A stretch of 64,000 nt of DNA from Polaribacter sp. Q13 (GTDB lineage: Bacteria > Bacteroidota > Bacteroidia > Flavobacteriales > Flavobacteriaceae). Shown in pieces: positions 20,543 through 33,430 of this stretch. The stretch spans positions 1,136,001-1,200,000 of the forward strand of contig NZ_CP074436.1 of the NCBI RefSeq assembly GCF_016858305.2, written 5' to 3'. The translations under genes were made by a program, and so were the position numbers. Each line of letters starts with the position of its first letter. Position 1 is the stretch's first letter. The notes below the pieces were generated by a model, which saw only the letters and a program-made list of their open reading frames with translations, searched no databases and had not been told where the DNA came from.

Positions 20543-20893
20543 ATACTTTTTTTTAATAATCTCTTTTTAATGAATATGTTTTTTGGTAAAAAAATCTTAA
20601 TAGATAAAGTTCGTTTTATCTGATTTTTATTTTATTTAATTGTCATTTTCAGCCGTTACAATGTCAATCATTTTTTAGACTAAAAACACACCAAAAGGTT
20701 TAATACAAAAACCAGAAAAAACCCTTTAAAGTTAAGCACTCGACTATTATTAAAGCAAAACAAAACACATAAAAAGTCATTCGCTTTTCTTTCAAAAAAG
20801 AGGCGAATTACAGTAAATTATTTATATGTTTTTTACGATTGCTTTTTACTCTTATTTATATGCTTTTAAAATGATTTTTTATGCTATTTATAT
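20543..20893. other. 351-nt gene-free spacer between two minus-strand blocks
   Basis: No open frame of note. It separates the GH43 gene (ending at 20894) from the sulfatase gene starting at 20542. It holds a terminator-like hairpin at 20771-20808 and, presumably, the promoter of the downstream block. I looked for the Bacteroidetes -7 element (TAnnTTTG) on the minus strand and did not find a convincing copy, so no promoter is claimed. Confidence 0.6.
20771..20808 (-). terminator. Probable intrinsic terminator after the GH43 gene
   Basis: Read on the minus strand, arms ATTCGC and GCGAAT (plus-strand positions 20803-20808 and 20779-20784) close a hairpin whose inner part pairs further through T/A runs with two mismatches. 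A TTTTT run at 20775-20771 follows. It lies about 90 nt beyond the stop codon of the GH43 gene. The stem is imperfect, so confidence is moderate. Confidence 0.45.
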
Positions 20894-22222
20894 TTAATAA
20901 AACGTAAACCAATCTATATTGAATAAAATAGAATTCGGTTTTCCTTTGAAAATAAAATACACAGCATGCTTCCCTTTTATTGATTTAATATGAGCTTCAT
21001 CAATTTGAAAAGATGAATTTTCATCTTGTTTATTAATGTTTACTTCAGCAATTATTTTTCCATTTGGTTTGTCAATTCTAACCTCAACAATACCTCCACT
21101 TGAGTTGAAAGTTTTGATTTTAATTTTCTTTAAATCAGTATTAAAATCTAAATATTTATAAACAGCTGTATCATTATTTTTAATTGCTGATAACTGCTCT
21201 ATTGGAATATCTAATTCTTTATTTGCAGTAATATGTGTATTTCCAGATAATCCACAAGCCCATTCTGCTTCAATAATTCTTGTTGCTTTTAAAGGTTTAC
21301 TTGCCCCTTGACTCGTCATTTCTACTTCATCAATTGTACCATCAGCATTAATCTTAATGGGTTCTATACAGGCTTTTCTAAATTTTTGAGAATTGTTTGT
21401 AGCTCTATGGTAGAAAACATACCAATCTCCCTTAAACTTTTCTATAGATCCATGATTGTTCCAGACACTCGGGTCAGATCCGTAATTATCAATAATGACT
21501 CCCTTGTATGTAAAAGGTCCTAGAGGAGAATCACTAATTGCATATCCTAAGCATGTTGGTCTATCTCTTCTGCTTTCATCAGCAAAAACAAAATAATATT
21601 TCTCTCCTATTTTTCTGATGGATGAACCTTCATGAAAATATTTATTTCCTAAACTGTCTAAAGGTTTTACAATGGTAGCTTTATCAATTTCTAAAAGATT
21701 CGATTTTAATTGAGCAACTTTAGGATTTCCTTGTCCCCAATATAAATACCCTTGTCCATCATCATCTATAAAAACCGCAGGATCTATAGAATTCACACTC
21801 TCAATTCTTTTTCCGTTTTTAAATGGTCCGTTAGGGAAATTACTAATGGCTACACCTGTTTCTTTGGTTTTAGCAGTTCCTTTAGGAGAACAGTAATACA
21901 AGTAATATTTACCCTCTTTAAACACACAATCGGGTGCAAACAATAATTTATCGTTATAAGAAACTTGGTCATTTTTTCCTTCGGATGAAAAAACATTTTC
22001 ATCTAAATTCCAATCTATTAAATTATCTGTAGATAAAACATGATGACTGTGAGAGCACCAATATGCATCACTTTCATCTCTAGAACCGTAAACATATAAT
22101 TTACCATCTTCCCAAACATGCGCTTCTGGATCTGCAATATAAACTCCAGCAGGCACAATCGGGTTTTGTGCGAATCCAAATAAATTAAAAGCAAGTAAAA
22201 AATATAAAATGTAGTTTTTCAT
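20894..22222 (-). CDS. GH43-family glycosidase with C-terminal CBM6-like domain
   Basis: 442 residues, signal peptide ending near GFAQ. The five-bladed propeller triad is visible: Asp31 in YIADPEAHVW, Asp147 in SIDPAVFIDDDG and Glu198 in YFHEGSSIRK. Residues from about 315 (IIEAEWACGLSG) to the end look like a CBM6-type jelly roll. GH43 enzymes remove arabinofuranose, xylose or, in some subfamilies, galactose; the sequence does not settle which. The gene is 5 nt downstream of the DUF1080 gene and last in its block. Confidence 0.85.
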   Translation of the reverse strand: MKNYILYFLLAFNLFGFAQNPIVPAGVYIADPEAHVWEDGKLYVYGSRDESDAYWCSHSHHVLSTDNLIDWNLDENVFSSEGKNDQVSYNDKLLFAPDCVFKEGKYYLYYCSPKGTAKTKETGVAISNFPNGPFKNGKRIESVNSIDPAVFIDDDGQGYLYWGQGNPKVAQLKSNLLEIDKATIVKPLDSLGNKYFHEGSSIRKIGEKYYFVFADESRRDRPTCLGYAISDSPLGPFTYKGVIIDNYGSDPSVWNNHGSIEKFKGDWYVFYHRATNNSQKFRKACIEPIKINADGTIDEVEMTSQGASKPLKATRIIEAEWACGLSGNTHITANKELDIPIEQLSAIKNNDTAVYKYLDFNTDLKKIKIKTFNSSGGIVEVRIDKPNGKIIAEVNINKQDENSSFQIDEAHIKSIKGKHAVYFIFKGKPNSILFNIDWFTFY

Positions 22223-22227
22223 CAGAT

Positions 22228-23157
22228 TTAATATTTACAAGATTCGGGTTTACTCTTTACATAATAAGATTTATAGTTTTTAGCTTTTGGGTCTTTGCAT
22301 CCACATAAATCTAAAACCTTTAAATTTTTAAAATCTACTGGATGACTTTCCGCTTGCAAGGCGATATAACCTTCCTTTAAAACATCTCCCGTTTTTGAGC
22401 TCCATGCTTTTTTATTGATGCCCCAGTTTTTCCAATTTTCTCCTCGGTAGTTTTTATTTTTCTCTAAACTACCAATTTGAGGCTTTTCAAATTTTAAAAC
22501 CGTGTCATTTTCTACAATAAAAACCATAGATTCTCCACCTAAAACAATCGCTTCTGCATGTACCCACTGATCTCCATAATACGTTTTAGAACTAGAAGGT
22601 ATACAGTGTTTATAATTCACTTTATTACCCATAACCACAACCGTACCTGGCGTACAAACATTGGCTGTTGGTCTTGCTTTTTTATCTTCTAATCCACCTA
22701 AAAGTTGCAATTCTACAGACACTGGAAACTTTTGATTAAACTCATTACTCTCTGCAGATTGAGAGTGTAACATAATTCCGCTGTTTCTATGATTAGAAGT
22801 TGCTCCGCCTTTAAGTTGTTCTCCCGTAAATCGATAATCGAAACTTAATTTATAATATGAAAAAGGTTTGTTATAGTAAATATGCCCAAAATTATCGTTG
22901 AACTCTTTATATTCATCATACTTAATTCGAATCATATTATCTTCTGCAACAACCGTATTCTTGTAGTTTTTATTGAGTTCTTCTCCTGTAAACTTCATAT
23001 CCCAACCCGTTAAATCTTTTCCATTGAATAATGAAATCCATTCTTCTGCATTAGCTGTTTTATTAACAATTTCTTTATTTGATTTACAGCTAAACACAAC
23101 AACTGTAAACATTAAAATTAATAAATAGTTGTAAAAATTAAGTTTTGTGTTTTTCAA
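22228..23157 (-). CDS. DUF1080 (3-keto-disaccharide hydrolase-like) lipoprotein, TTG start
   Basis: 309 residues. The frame begins at TTG (23155-23157), two bases after the stop of the upstream sulfatase gene. It yields a proper lipoprotein signal, MKNTKLNFYNYLLILMFTVVVFSC, whereas the next ATG gives a signal lacking positive charge, so the TTG start is preferred. LFNGKDLTGWDM, the GIMLHSQS segment and VSVELQLLGG are typical of DUF1080, a concanavalin-like jelly-roll family that includes 3-keto-glycoside hydrolases. No partner 3-dehydrogenase is in the window, so this activity is only a family-level guess. The C-terminus is Cys-containing (LCGCKDPKAKN). Confidence 0.75.
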   Translation of the reverse strand: MKNTKLNFYNYLLILMFTVVVFSCKSNKEIVNKTANAEEWISLFNGKDLTGWDMKFTGEELNKNYKNTVVAEDNMIRIKYDEYKEFNDNFGHIYYNKPFSYYKLSFDYRFTGEQLKGGATSNHRNSGIMLHSQSAESNEFNQKFPVSVELQLLGGLEDKKARPTANVCTPGTVVVMGNKVNYKHCIPSSSKTYYGDQWVHAEAIVLGGESMVFIVENDTVLKFEKPQIGSLEKNKNYRGENWKNWGINKKAWSSKTGDVLKEGYIALQAESHPVDFKNLKVLDLCGCKDPKAKNYKSYYVKSKPESCKY

Positions 23158-23159
23158 TT

Positions 23160-24815
23160 TTAGTTTGTTTTTAGGGTTAGCGGTTCTACTTTTTCCTTAA
23201 CTTTTGGAGCATCATGTTCCGTATCGTGCAAATTGTATTTTGGTAATACATTGTTTAACATCGTATTTTCTTTTACAAAACCTTTTGTCATATTGTCCCA
23301 GTTATTTATCACAGGAAAACTAATTAAATCATCAGGATTTTTAGTTACATCATACGCTTTTCCTGTTCCGTCTATCAATACCTTTTGTCCTCTAATTAAT
23401 TGTTTATCTTTATGATAAGAATACACCCAATCTCTAAAATCATTTGTACCTGTTGTTAAATAAGGAATTAAACTTTTTCCATTTATCTCATAACTATCAG
23501 GTATTTTAACTCCTGCTACATCTGCAATTGTTGGTAAAACATCCGATAAATTTGCTAAAATATCTTGCTCTCCTTTTTTAGTCATTTTTAAATACGGAGC
23601 ATAAATAAGAAAAGGCACATGGGTTCCTCTTTGTTGTTTAATACTTCCTTTTCCGTACCCACTTGTTCCATTATCTGCACAAAAAATAAAAATGGTATTC
23701 TTCTCTATTCCTAACTCTTTAAATTTATTCATGTACTGCCAAACCTGATAATCTAAATAATTAATATGGTTATGAATACCTCCTTCTGTAACTGTATTAT
23801 GAGTATCATATACTCCGGCATCCCCAGTAATTTTTGGGTCTGTTCTTACATATTTTCCATTTTCCCATTTAATTTTTGGAGTTCCAGGCCATTTGTTTCT
23901 TGTTTCCTTGTTGATATCACTACTAAAGAAATCCCAACCATCATGTCCTAAGTGAGACGTGTGATAAATGAAAAAAGGCTTGTCTTCTTTTTTCTTTCTT
24001 GTCATAAAATCGAAAATAAACTCCAACTCAACATCTGGCCCATAGGTATGTAAACCATATTCCTTTTTAGATTCCTTAGTATTTGGCCACCATTCTAATT
24101 TCTTTTTTGAACTTGGATGATTCATCAACTCTACTTGAGGTTTCCAATACCAACCAAATTGTTGATAATACTCTACTTCTACACCTGTATCTTCATTAAT
24201 TAATACACGTTTCTTTTTCCCAGGTACTTTGGTACTTACTATTTTAAAATCTGTGTATTTATTTGATGTATTTGCGCTACCAATACCACTTCCGGGTGTA
24301 AAACAAGCTTCGTCAAATTCAAAACCTTCAACATCCATTTGAGTTTTCCCTGCCCAAAAGGTAGCGTAACCTCCAGCTTTTGCAACATGAGAAATGGTAT
24401 GTGGAGAGGTTTCATAAAGCGGTACATTCTTTTTTTCCTTCCCTTTTTCGTTAATATAAGTTCCTTTATCGCTGTTGTGCCACCATTTGTGTTTGTGTGC
24501 ATAACGCCCTGTCATCATCATTGCTCTACTTGGTCCGCATATAGTAGATGCCCAAACCGTTTTTATATACATTCCTTCTTCTGCTAATTTATTTAATACG
24601 GGGGTTTTAGCCCTATATTTAAGATCAGATGTATCGCCTCCTTGAGGTGGTTTACTCCATGTAGAAGAATTATAAAAAGGGAATTCTCTAGCACTTATAT
24701 CATCAGCAAAAAGAATTACAATATTTGGTTTGTTAGACTGAGCATTATTTTTATTAATAAAAAAGGACAGAGATAACGTTAGCAGTACGTTTTTTAAAAT
24801 CATTTTATACATCAT
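23160..24815 (-). CDS. S1-type sulfatase, paralogue B2
   Basis: 551 residues if started at the first ATG (24815). Two further ATGs (24812 and 24803) follow within the signal peptide region and cannot be excluded. The signature C-G-P-S-R begins at Cys93 and the Asp pair is in [10 protein letters not shown]. It is the close relative of the B1 sulfatase at 11112-12734, sharing [29 protein letters not shown] and [15 protein letters not shown]1 and B2 now lie in separate blocks about 10 kb apart. It is first in the minus-strand block 24815-20894 and diverges from the T9SS beta-helix gene at 25317. Confidence 0.92.
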   Translation of the reverse strand: MMYKMILKNVLLTLSLSFFINKNNAQSNKPNIVILFADDISAREFPFYNSSTWSKPPQGGDTSDLKYRAKTPVLNKLAEEGMYIKTVWASTICGPSRAMMMTGRYAHKHKWWHNSDKGTYINEKGKEKKNVPLYETSPHTISHVAKAGGYATFWAGKTQMDVEGFEFDEACFTPGSGIGSANTSNKYTDFKIVSTKVPGKKKRVLINEDTGVEVEYYQQFGWYWKPQVELMNHPSSKKKLEWWPNTKESKKEYGLHTYGPDVELEFIFDFMTRKKKEDKPFFIYHTSHLGHDGWDFFSSDINKETRNKWPGTPKIKWENGKYVRTDPKITGDAGVYDTHNTVTEGGIHNHINYLDYQVWQYMNKFKELGIEKNTIFIFCADNGTSGYGKGSIKQQRGTHVPFLIYAPYLKMTKKGEQDILANLSDVLPTIADVAGVKIPDSYEINGKSLIPYLTTGTNDFRDWVYSYHKDKQLIRGQKVLIDGTGKAYDVTKNPDDLISFPVINNWDNMTKGFVKENTMLNNVLPKYNLHDTEHDAPKVKEKVEPLTLKTN

Positions 24816-25316
24816 AAATTTTCATCTTTATATTTAATTATTAGAATAAAACAACATTATTATTTTGTCCTATTTTTAATAATTTGCTCTTGTAAATTAC
24901 ATCGTGTTATTACCACAATTCACTTAATTGTTATGTGCGTAGTTTTAACATGCTATTTTACATAAAATTCCTTTTTATTAGAATATGATATGTTCATTAT
25001 AGAGCAAGGGATGTTCTTTTTAAGATTCGTAAAGAAAAAACGTTTATCTACATATCCCCTTTTTTTAATCAAAAAACACATAAACAAATAAAAACCAATG
25101 GTATACGTGAAAAATTTAAAAAAAAGCGCATTCTATAAAAAAATACAAACTTGCCCTTCTTGTTTTTACTTTCTTTTTTTTTAATTCTAAATATAAAACG
25201 AAAAAAAAACTACTATTATCATCAATATTAACCATATGTTGTAGTAAATAATTTGTTTCATAAACATAAAAAAAACTAAACTTTTAATTTTGTAATGAAT
25301 AAAAACAACTATTAAT
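24816..25316. other. 501-nt divergent intergenic region
   Basis: Very AT-rich with long A and T runs and no coding frame. It must hold the promoters of the sulfatase block (minus) and of the beta-helix gene (plus). On the plus side a -7-like element is seen at 25286-25293, and an ACCATATGTT word at 25232-25241 recurs as its reverse complement ahead of the GH2 gene at 52030. On the minus side I see no convincing -7 element. Confidence 0.6.
25286..25293 (+). promoter_or_regulatory. Bacteroidetes -7-like element (TAATTTTG)
   Basis: TAATTTTG matches the TAnnTTTG consensus recognised by the Bacteroidetes primary sigma factor and lies 24 nt before the ATG at 25317. No TTG is found at the usual -33 distance, so this is a half-match only. 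Confidence 0.35.
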
Positions 25317-27470
25317 ATGTATAAAAATATCCTTTTAATTATCATCCTTTTCTTTTCTATAGAATTGATAAATGCTAAAACTATATATGTTGCTTCTGAT
25401 GGAAATGACAGTAATAACGGATCTATAACTAATCCTTATAAAACATTTCAAAAAGCAGTGTCTGAAATGTTTGCTGGAGATGTTTGCATTATTAGAGGTG
25501 GAGTTTATACCGAACCTCTTATAATAAACAAAAACGGAACTAGCAGTAATTATATAACTATTAAAGCTGCTGATGGAGAAACTGTAGAAATTAAAGCTAC
25601 AAATAGCGTTAACGGTTGGCAATTACACACCGGCAACATTTATAAGGCAAATGTTAACATGACAATTGACAAAAGGTTTCGTGCTATTTATCATAATAAC
25701 GAGTATATGGATTTAGCTCGATGGCCAAACAATACAGATAACAACCGTTGGACTATAAACTCCACACCTGTTACTAATGGAGACGGGTCTCATTTCGTGG
25801 TAAATAATGTACCTAATATAGATTGGACAGATGGTTATGTGTATTACTTAGGCGCTCATTCTGGAGCAAGCTGGACACGAACTATTACTAGCAGTACAAG
25901 TACAACTATTAACCATACTGGTGTAAACATTAACCAATGGCCTTTTAACCCACACAACCCAACCGTTTGGAGAAATTACCCTAATAACAATAGAGGTCAA
26001 TTATTTCTATTTAATAAGTTAGAAGCGCTTGATTATGCCAGAGAGTGGTATTATGACAAGGCTAATAATATGCTCTATTTTCAACCAGCAGATGGTATTA
26101 TGCCTATTGATGGCACTGTTGAGTATGCTGTAAACAAATTTACCTTAGAATTAAAAGGTGATTATATTAAAATTGAAGGACTTAACTTTTTTGGGGGAAG
26201 TGCAAAAATTCATAACAACGCAGATAATAATCAAATTCTTAATTGCCAAATAATACACGGTAGCGAAGGTCATGATGATTTAACTAATAATTCTGCACAA
26301 GTTGGAGAAGCTGCTTTAGAAATTTTAGGAGCAAATACCATAGTTAAAGGCTGCACTATAAACCATAGCTCTGCAAATGGTATTACAGTTGCCAATTGGT
26401 CAGGAGCTCATAATACAATAATAGAAGGCAATTATATAAGTAATATAGATTACCTAGGTATTCATTCTAAACCAATTAGCTCTTCTGCTAATAATGTAAA
26501 AGTATTAAAAAACACCATTATAAATGCCGGTAGAGATGGTATGACGGTTGGTGGAACAGGAAGTGAAATTGCCTACAATGATGTCTCTAATTCTCAACTT
26601 ATAAATAGTGATTCTGGTATATTTTATACAGTTGGAAATGCTAATCTTAAAAATATTGTTTTACATCATAATTGGTTTCATGATGCTACTGCGCCAAGTT
26701 ATTCACATGAGGTTGGTAACCCTGGTAAAGCTGCTGGTATTTATTTAGATAACAACAGTAAAGGATACACTGTACACCACAATGTAGTTTGGAATGTGTC
26801 TTGGACCGGATACCAAGTAAATTGGAATAATACTCATTTAGACTTCTTTCACAACACCATTTGGAATGCACAAAATGCTACTGGAACATGGATTAATGGC
26901 TACACACAAGAAAATAATAAAGTTTACAATAATTTTTCTAGCACTGGAGATTGGTTTAGTGAAGCAGATGCGTCAGCTTTCGATATTCAAAGTAATTTAA
27001 TAACAGCTGCTTCTCCTTTTGAAAATGTTAATAATCAAAATTTTATGCCCAAAGAAGGAAGTGCTGTTGTAAACCAAGCCATGACTATTTCGGGCTTTAC
27101 AAAACCTTATAAAGGAAGTGCTCCTGATATTGGCGCTTACGAATTTGGAGGCACACAATGGACTGCCGGTATTAATGCTATTGAAGATACTGGTAATGCC
27201 CTAAGTATTGCTGATATTGTAATAGATAAAAGTCTTAAACTCTTTCCTAATCCAACAAATAACAGCTTAAATATTAAAGTAACTCATGCAATAAACAAAG
27301 CCTCAATAAATATTTATACTTTAATGGGACAATTAGTCAAAACGGTAAAAATAGACAATGCAACTAGTAGCGAGTTAGTTGTTGATGTAAACAATCTATC
27401 ATCTGGTACTTATTTACTAAAAATAATTACTGATAATACTACAAGAACTAGCAAGTTTATCAAACTATAA
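25317..27470 (+). CDS. T9SS-exported right-handed parallel beta-helix protein
   Basis: 717 residues, signal peptide 1-20 (ending INAK). It opens with IYVASDGNDSNNGS, the usual entry of DUF1565-type beta-helix proteins. Many helix rungs rich in Asn and Ile follow (NQILNCQIIHGS, IIEGNYISNIDYLG, VKVLKNTIINAGRDG). The last 75 residues (KLFPNPTNNSLNIKV to TSKFIKL) are a type A T9SS sorting domain, so the protein should be released or surface-bound. The size and layout suit a polysaccharide lyase or a surface glycan-binding protein, but no catalytic set is identifiable by eye. It is transcribed alone; an IS remnant follows. Confidence 0.8.
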   Translation: MYKNILLIIILFFSIELINAKTIYVASDGNDSNNGSITNPYKTFQKAVSEMFAGDVCIIRGGVYTEPLIINKNGTSSNYITIKAADGETVEIKATNSVNGWQLHTGNIYKANVNMTIDKRFRAIYHNNEYMDLARWPNNTDNNRWTINSTPVTNGDGSHFVVNNVPNIDWTDGYVYYLGAHSGASWTRTITSSTSTTINHTGVNINQWPFNPHNPTVWRNYPNNNRGQLFLFNKLEALDYAREWYYDKANNMLYFQPADGIMPIDGTVEYAVNKFTLELKGDYIKIEGLNFFGGSAKIHNNADNNQILNCQIIHGSEGHDDLTNNSAQVGEAALEILGANTIVKGCTINHSSANGITVANWSGAHNTIIEGNYISNIDYLGIHSKPISSSANNVKVLKNTIINAGRDGMTVGGTGSEIAYNDVSNSQLINSDSGIFYTVGNANLKNIVLHHNWFHDATAPSYSHEVGNPGKAAGIYLDNNSKGYTVHHNVVWNVSWTGYQVNWNNTHLDFFHNTIWNAQNATGTWINGYTQENNKVYNNFSSTGDWFSEADASAFDIQSNLITAASPFENVNNQNFMPKEGSAVVNQAMTISGFTKPYKGSAPDIGAYEFGGTQWTAGINAIEDTGNALSIADIVIDKSLKLFPNPTNNSLNIKVTHAINKASINIYTLMGQLVKTVKIDNATSSELVVDVNNLSSGTYLLKIITDNTTRTSKFIKL

Positions 27471-27479
27471 AAATAATGA

Positions 27480-27632
27480 GTACCAAATAAATTTTAAAAT
27501 GATTAATATTAATTTTGAATAATTATTTTTTCTTGATATAAAATAGAAAATCTACTATTAGCCTTAGTTGCTTTGAATTTTATGTTGAAATAGAAACGAA
27601 TTTAATCAGTCATTTTGATGTTTATTTGGTAC
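27480..27632. repeat. 12-bp inverted repeat spanning 153 bp
   Basis: GTACCAAATAAA at 27480-27491 is the exact reverse complement of TTTATTTGGTAC at 27621-27632. The left arm starts 9 nt after the stop of the beta-helix gene, and the right arm lies inside the first copy of the 61-bp direct repeat. It may mark ends of a mobile element, but no target-site duplication is visible beside the arms. Confidence 0.5.
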
Positions 27633-27638
27633 AAAACC
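27578..27638 (+). repeat. 61-bp direct repeat, copy 1
   Basis: The 61 bases from TTTTATGTTGAAATAG to TTTGGTACAAAACC are identical to 35820-35880 in the same orientation. Flanking bases differ on both sides. It lies just downstream (in transposase sense) of the decayed IS4 transposase, so it may be an end of that element. Confidence 0.9.
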
Positions 27639-27699
27639 AATACTGTACTAAATAAACTTAAGGCACACAATTTTAAACCATTTTACTAGTTTTAACCTT

Positions 27700-28235
27700 T
27701 GATTACTACTATGTTCAAAAAAAACTCCCTTGTATTGTTAGATTTGGAGGAGGCTGTTTTTCCATCTGTAATATTCAAATAAGATGGTAAATGACCATCA
27801 TAATCAAGCAGTGTTTACATTTTTACAGCACCTTTTTTTGTTTTGTGTTTTACCCAATCAAATAAACTTAAACAAAGGCTAATAGTAGTGATATCTAACT
27901 TGAATATTTTTGATTTTATTTTAAACTTAACCCGCTTCATAGCTGCCTGCTGTCCTAAACTCTCCAATAAAACATAATAATAGTCTCTAAAAAACTCCCA
28001 GTTTCTATTTTTATTCTGATAACTGATTGTAGATTTTGAAGACGATTTAAGCATTCCTAAATGATTAAAGTTGCCAGTTGCAGAACGTAAACCATTACTG
28101 ATATCTCGAATAGACTGACTCTTTGCAAATTGATAGAAGCGCATAGAAACTAAATGTTACCAACTATTAAAGCCTTTTTGATGCGTATTGGTTTAATGTG
28201 TTTTGACAAGTTTTTTAAACCTAGAACTATAAAGT
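27700..28235 (-). pseudogene. Decayed IS4-family transposase remnant
   Basis: A minus-strand frame at 28144-27815 encodes 109 residues that read as the middle of a Bacteroidetes IS4 transposase (FAKSQSIRDISNGLRSATG, SKSTISYQNKNR, KLDITTISLCLSLFDW, TKKGAV). The same frame continues on both sides through stop codons: upstream HQKGFNSW, stop, HLVSM, with another stop further up; downstream KM, stop, TLLDYDGHLPSYLNITDGKTA. Similarity fades near 27700, so roughly the C-terminal two thirds are gone. At least three in-frame stops plus truncation mean the element cannot transpose by itself. Confidence 0.85.
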
Positions 28236-31757
<3,522 letters not shown>

Positions 31758-31762
31758 TTAAA

Positions 31763-33400
31763 ATGAAATTAAGGATACTTAAGATTTTATTTCTTGCATT
31801 AATTTGTTTTAATGTTTCAGGACAAACAGCTCCCGACAATTTTAAGAACCCAATCTTGTCTGGTTTTTATCCAGACCCTTCTATTTGTCGTGTAGGAGAT
31901 ACGTACTATATGGTTAATTCTAGCTTCGAGTGGTTTCCAGGTCTGCCAATTCATAAAAGTAAAGATTTGGTTAATTGGGAGTTAATTGGTTACGGATTAT
32001 CAAAATCTACTCAAATTAATTATCCTGATGGATTAGGTAATTCTCAAGGTATTTTTGCGCCAACAATTAGACATCACAATGGAACATTTTATATTATCTG
32101 CACAATGGTAGGTGACAATGGGAATTTTATAATCACAGCAAAAGACCCTTCCAATTCTTGGTCAGATCCAATATGGATAGATGATGCTCCTGGAATAGAC
32201 CCTTCTCTGTTTTGGGATGATGATGGTAAATGTTATTATACTGGAGCTGGAATTATTGACAACTCACAAAAAGAATGGCAAGGAAAAAATGGTGTTTGGA
32301 TGCAAGAAATAAATCCAGATAAAGGCGAGCTAATTGGAGAGAAAAAACAACTTACTTATGGACATGCATCAAATGCACGTTGGGCAGAAGGCCCACATTT
32401 ATATAAAATAAATAATGAATATTTATTACTAATTGGTGAAGGTGGAACAGGAGAATATCATGCTGTAACAGTTTTTAATAGCAAAAATATTTGGGGACCT
32501 TACATACCCAATCATGCTAATCCAGTAATGACACATCGTCATTTGGGAAAAGATTATCCTATACAACAGACAGGACATGCAGATTTATTACAAACTCAAA
32601 ATGGAGATTGGTGGAGTGTAATGCTTGCTAAAAGAAAAATTGATGGATACACTACTCTTGCTCGTGAAACTTTTTTAGCACAAGTAGAAATGTCAAATCA
32701 AGAATCTGGTGTAACTCCTATTTTTAATCCCGGAAAGGGTTTATTGCAATTTGAACAAAAGCGACCTGAATTACCTTGGCATCCAGTGGCTAAAATTAAT
32801 GAGTTGGATGAGTTTGAAGGTGAAGAATTGGGACTTGAATGGAACTTCTTACGATCTCCCAAAGAAACCTGGTACGAGCAAAAAGATGGACAAATGCAGA
32901 TACAGTTACGACCAGAAACGGTTGCTGAATTTGTTAACCCTTCCTTTATTGCCCAACGTACCCGTCATTTAAATTATGAAGCCAGCACATCACTTTCGTT
33001 TAAAACTAAAAAAGAAAATGAAAAAGCTGGGTTGGTAATTTATCGCCGTCATGGAAATCATTATCAACTATTGAAAACGAAGGATAAACTTGTACTTTTA
33101 AAAACATTGCAAAAAGAAAATAAGGGCGAGTTTGAACCGCAAGTAGTAGTAAGTATTCCATATAAAAAAGAAAGTGTTGTTTTTAAGGTAAAAATTGATG
33201 GCATTAATGCTCAATTCTATTACGGTGAAAATAAGTTTGAACTGAACCCCATAGGCAAAGCACAAGATTATACGATTTTATCTGACGAGATTGCACAAAA
33301 ATTTAATGGTGTATACGTGGGTATGTATGCTACGTCATTAGGAAAAAAAAGCAAGAAAATAGCTCTTTTTGATTGGTTTATGTATCAAGGTGCAGAATAA
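31763..33400 (+). CDS. GH43 beta-xylosidase/arabinosidase with C-terminal jelly roll
   Basis: 545 residues, signal peptide ending near VSGQ. The catalytic triad can be read as Asp38 (GFYPDPSICR), Asp146 (APGIDPSLFWDDDG) and Glu209 (NARWAEGPHLYK). Residues from about 345 (ELDEFEGEELGLEWNF) form the beta-xylosidase-type concanavalin-like C-terminal domain that completes the active site in this GH43 group. Exo-removal of beta-xylose or alpha-arabinofuranose is the family expectation. Start 5 nt after the GH2 stop; cotranscription is very likely. Confidence 0.88.
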   Translation: MKLRILKILFLALICFNVSGQTAPDNFKNPILSGFYPDPSICRVGDTYYMVNSSFEWFPGLPIHKSKDLVNWELIGYGLSKSTQINYPDGLGNSQGIFAPTIRHHNGTFYIICTMVGDNGNFIITAKDPSNSWSDPIWIDDAPGIDPSLFWDDDGKCYYTGAGIIDNSQKEWQGKNGVWMQEINPDKGELIGEKKQLTYGHASNARWAEGPHLYKINNEYLLLIGEGGTGEYHAVTVFNSKNIWGPYIPNHANPVMTHRHLGKDYPIQQTGHADLLQTQNGDWWSVMLAKRKIDGYTTLARETFLAQVEMSNQESGVTPIFNPGKGLLQFEQKRPELPWHPVAKINELDEFEGEELGLEWNFLRSPKETWYEQKDGQMQIQLRPETVAEFVNPSFIAQRTRHLNYEASTSLSFKTKKENEKAGLVIYRRHGNHYQLLKTKDKLVLLKTLQKENKGEFEPQVVVSIPYKKESVVFKVKIDGINAQFYYGENKFELNPIGKAQDYTILSDEIAQKFNGVYVGMYATSLGKKSKKIALFDWFMYQGAE

Positions 33401-33430
33401 CTTTTAATTAAAAGAAAATCAATAGAAATT

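Noticed and set aside
27480..27632. Complete MITE
   Set aside because: Terminal inverted repeats are present, but no target-site duplication is seen, and no second copy of the full 153-bp unit occurs in the window.
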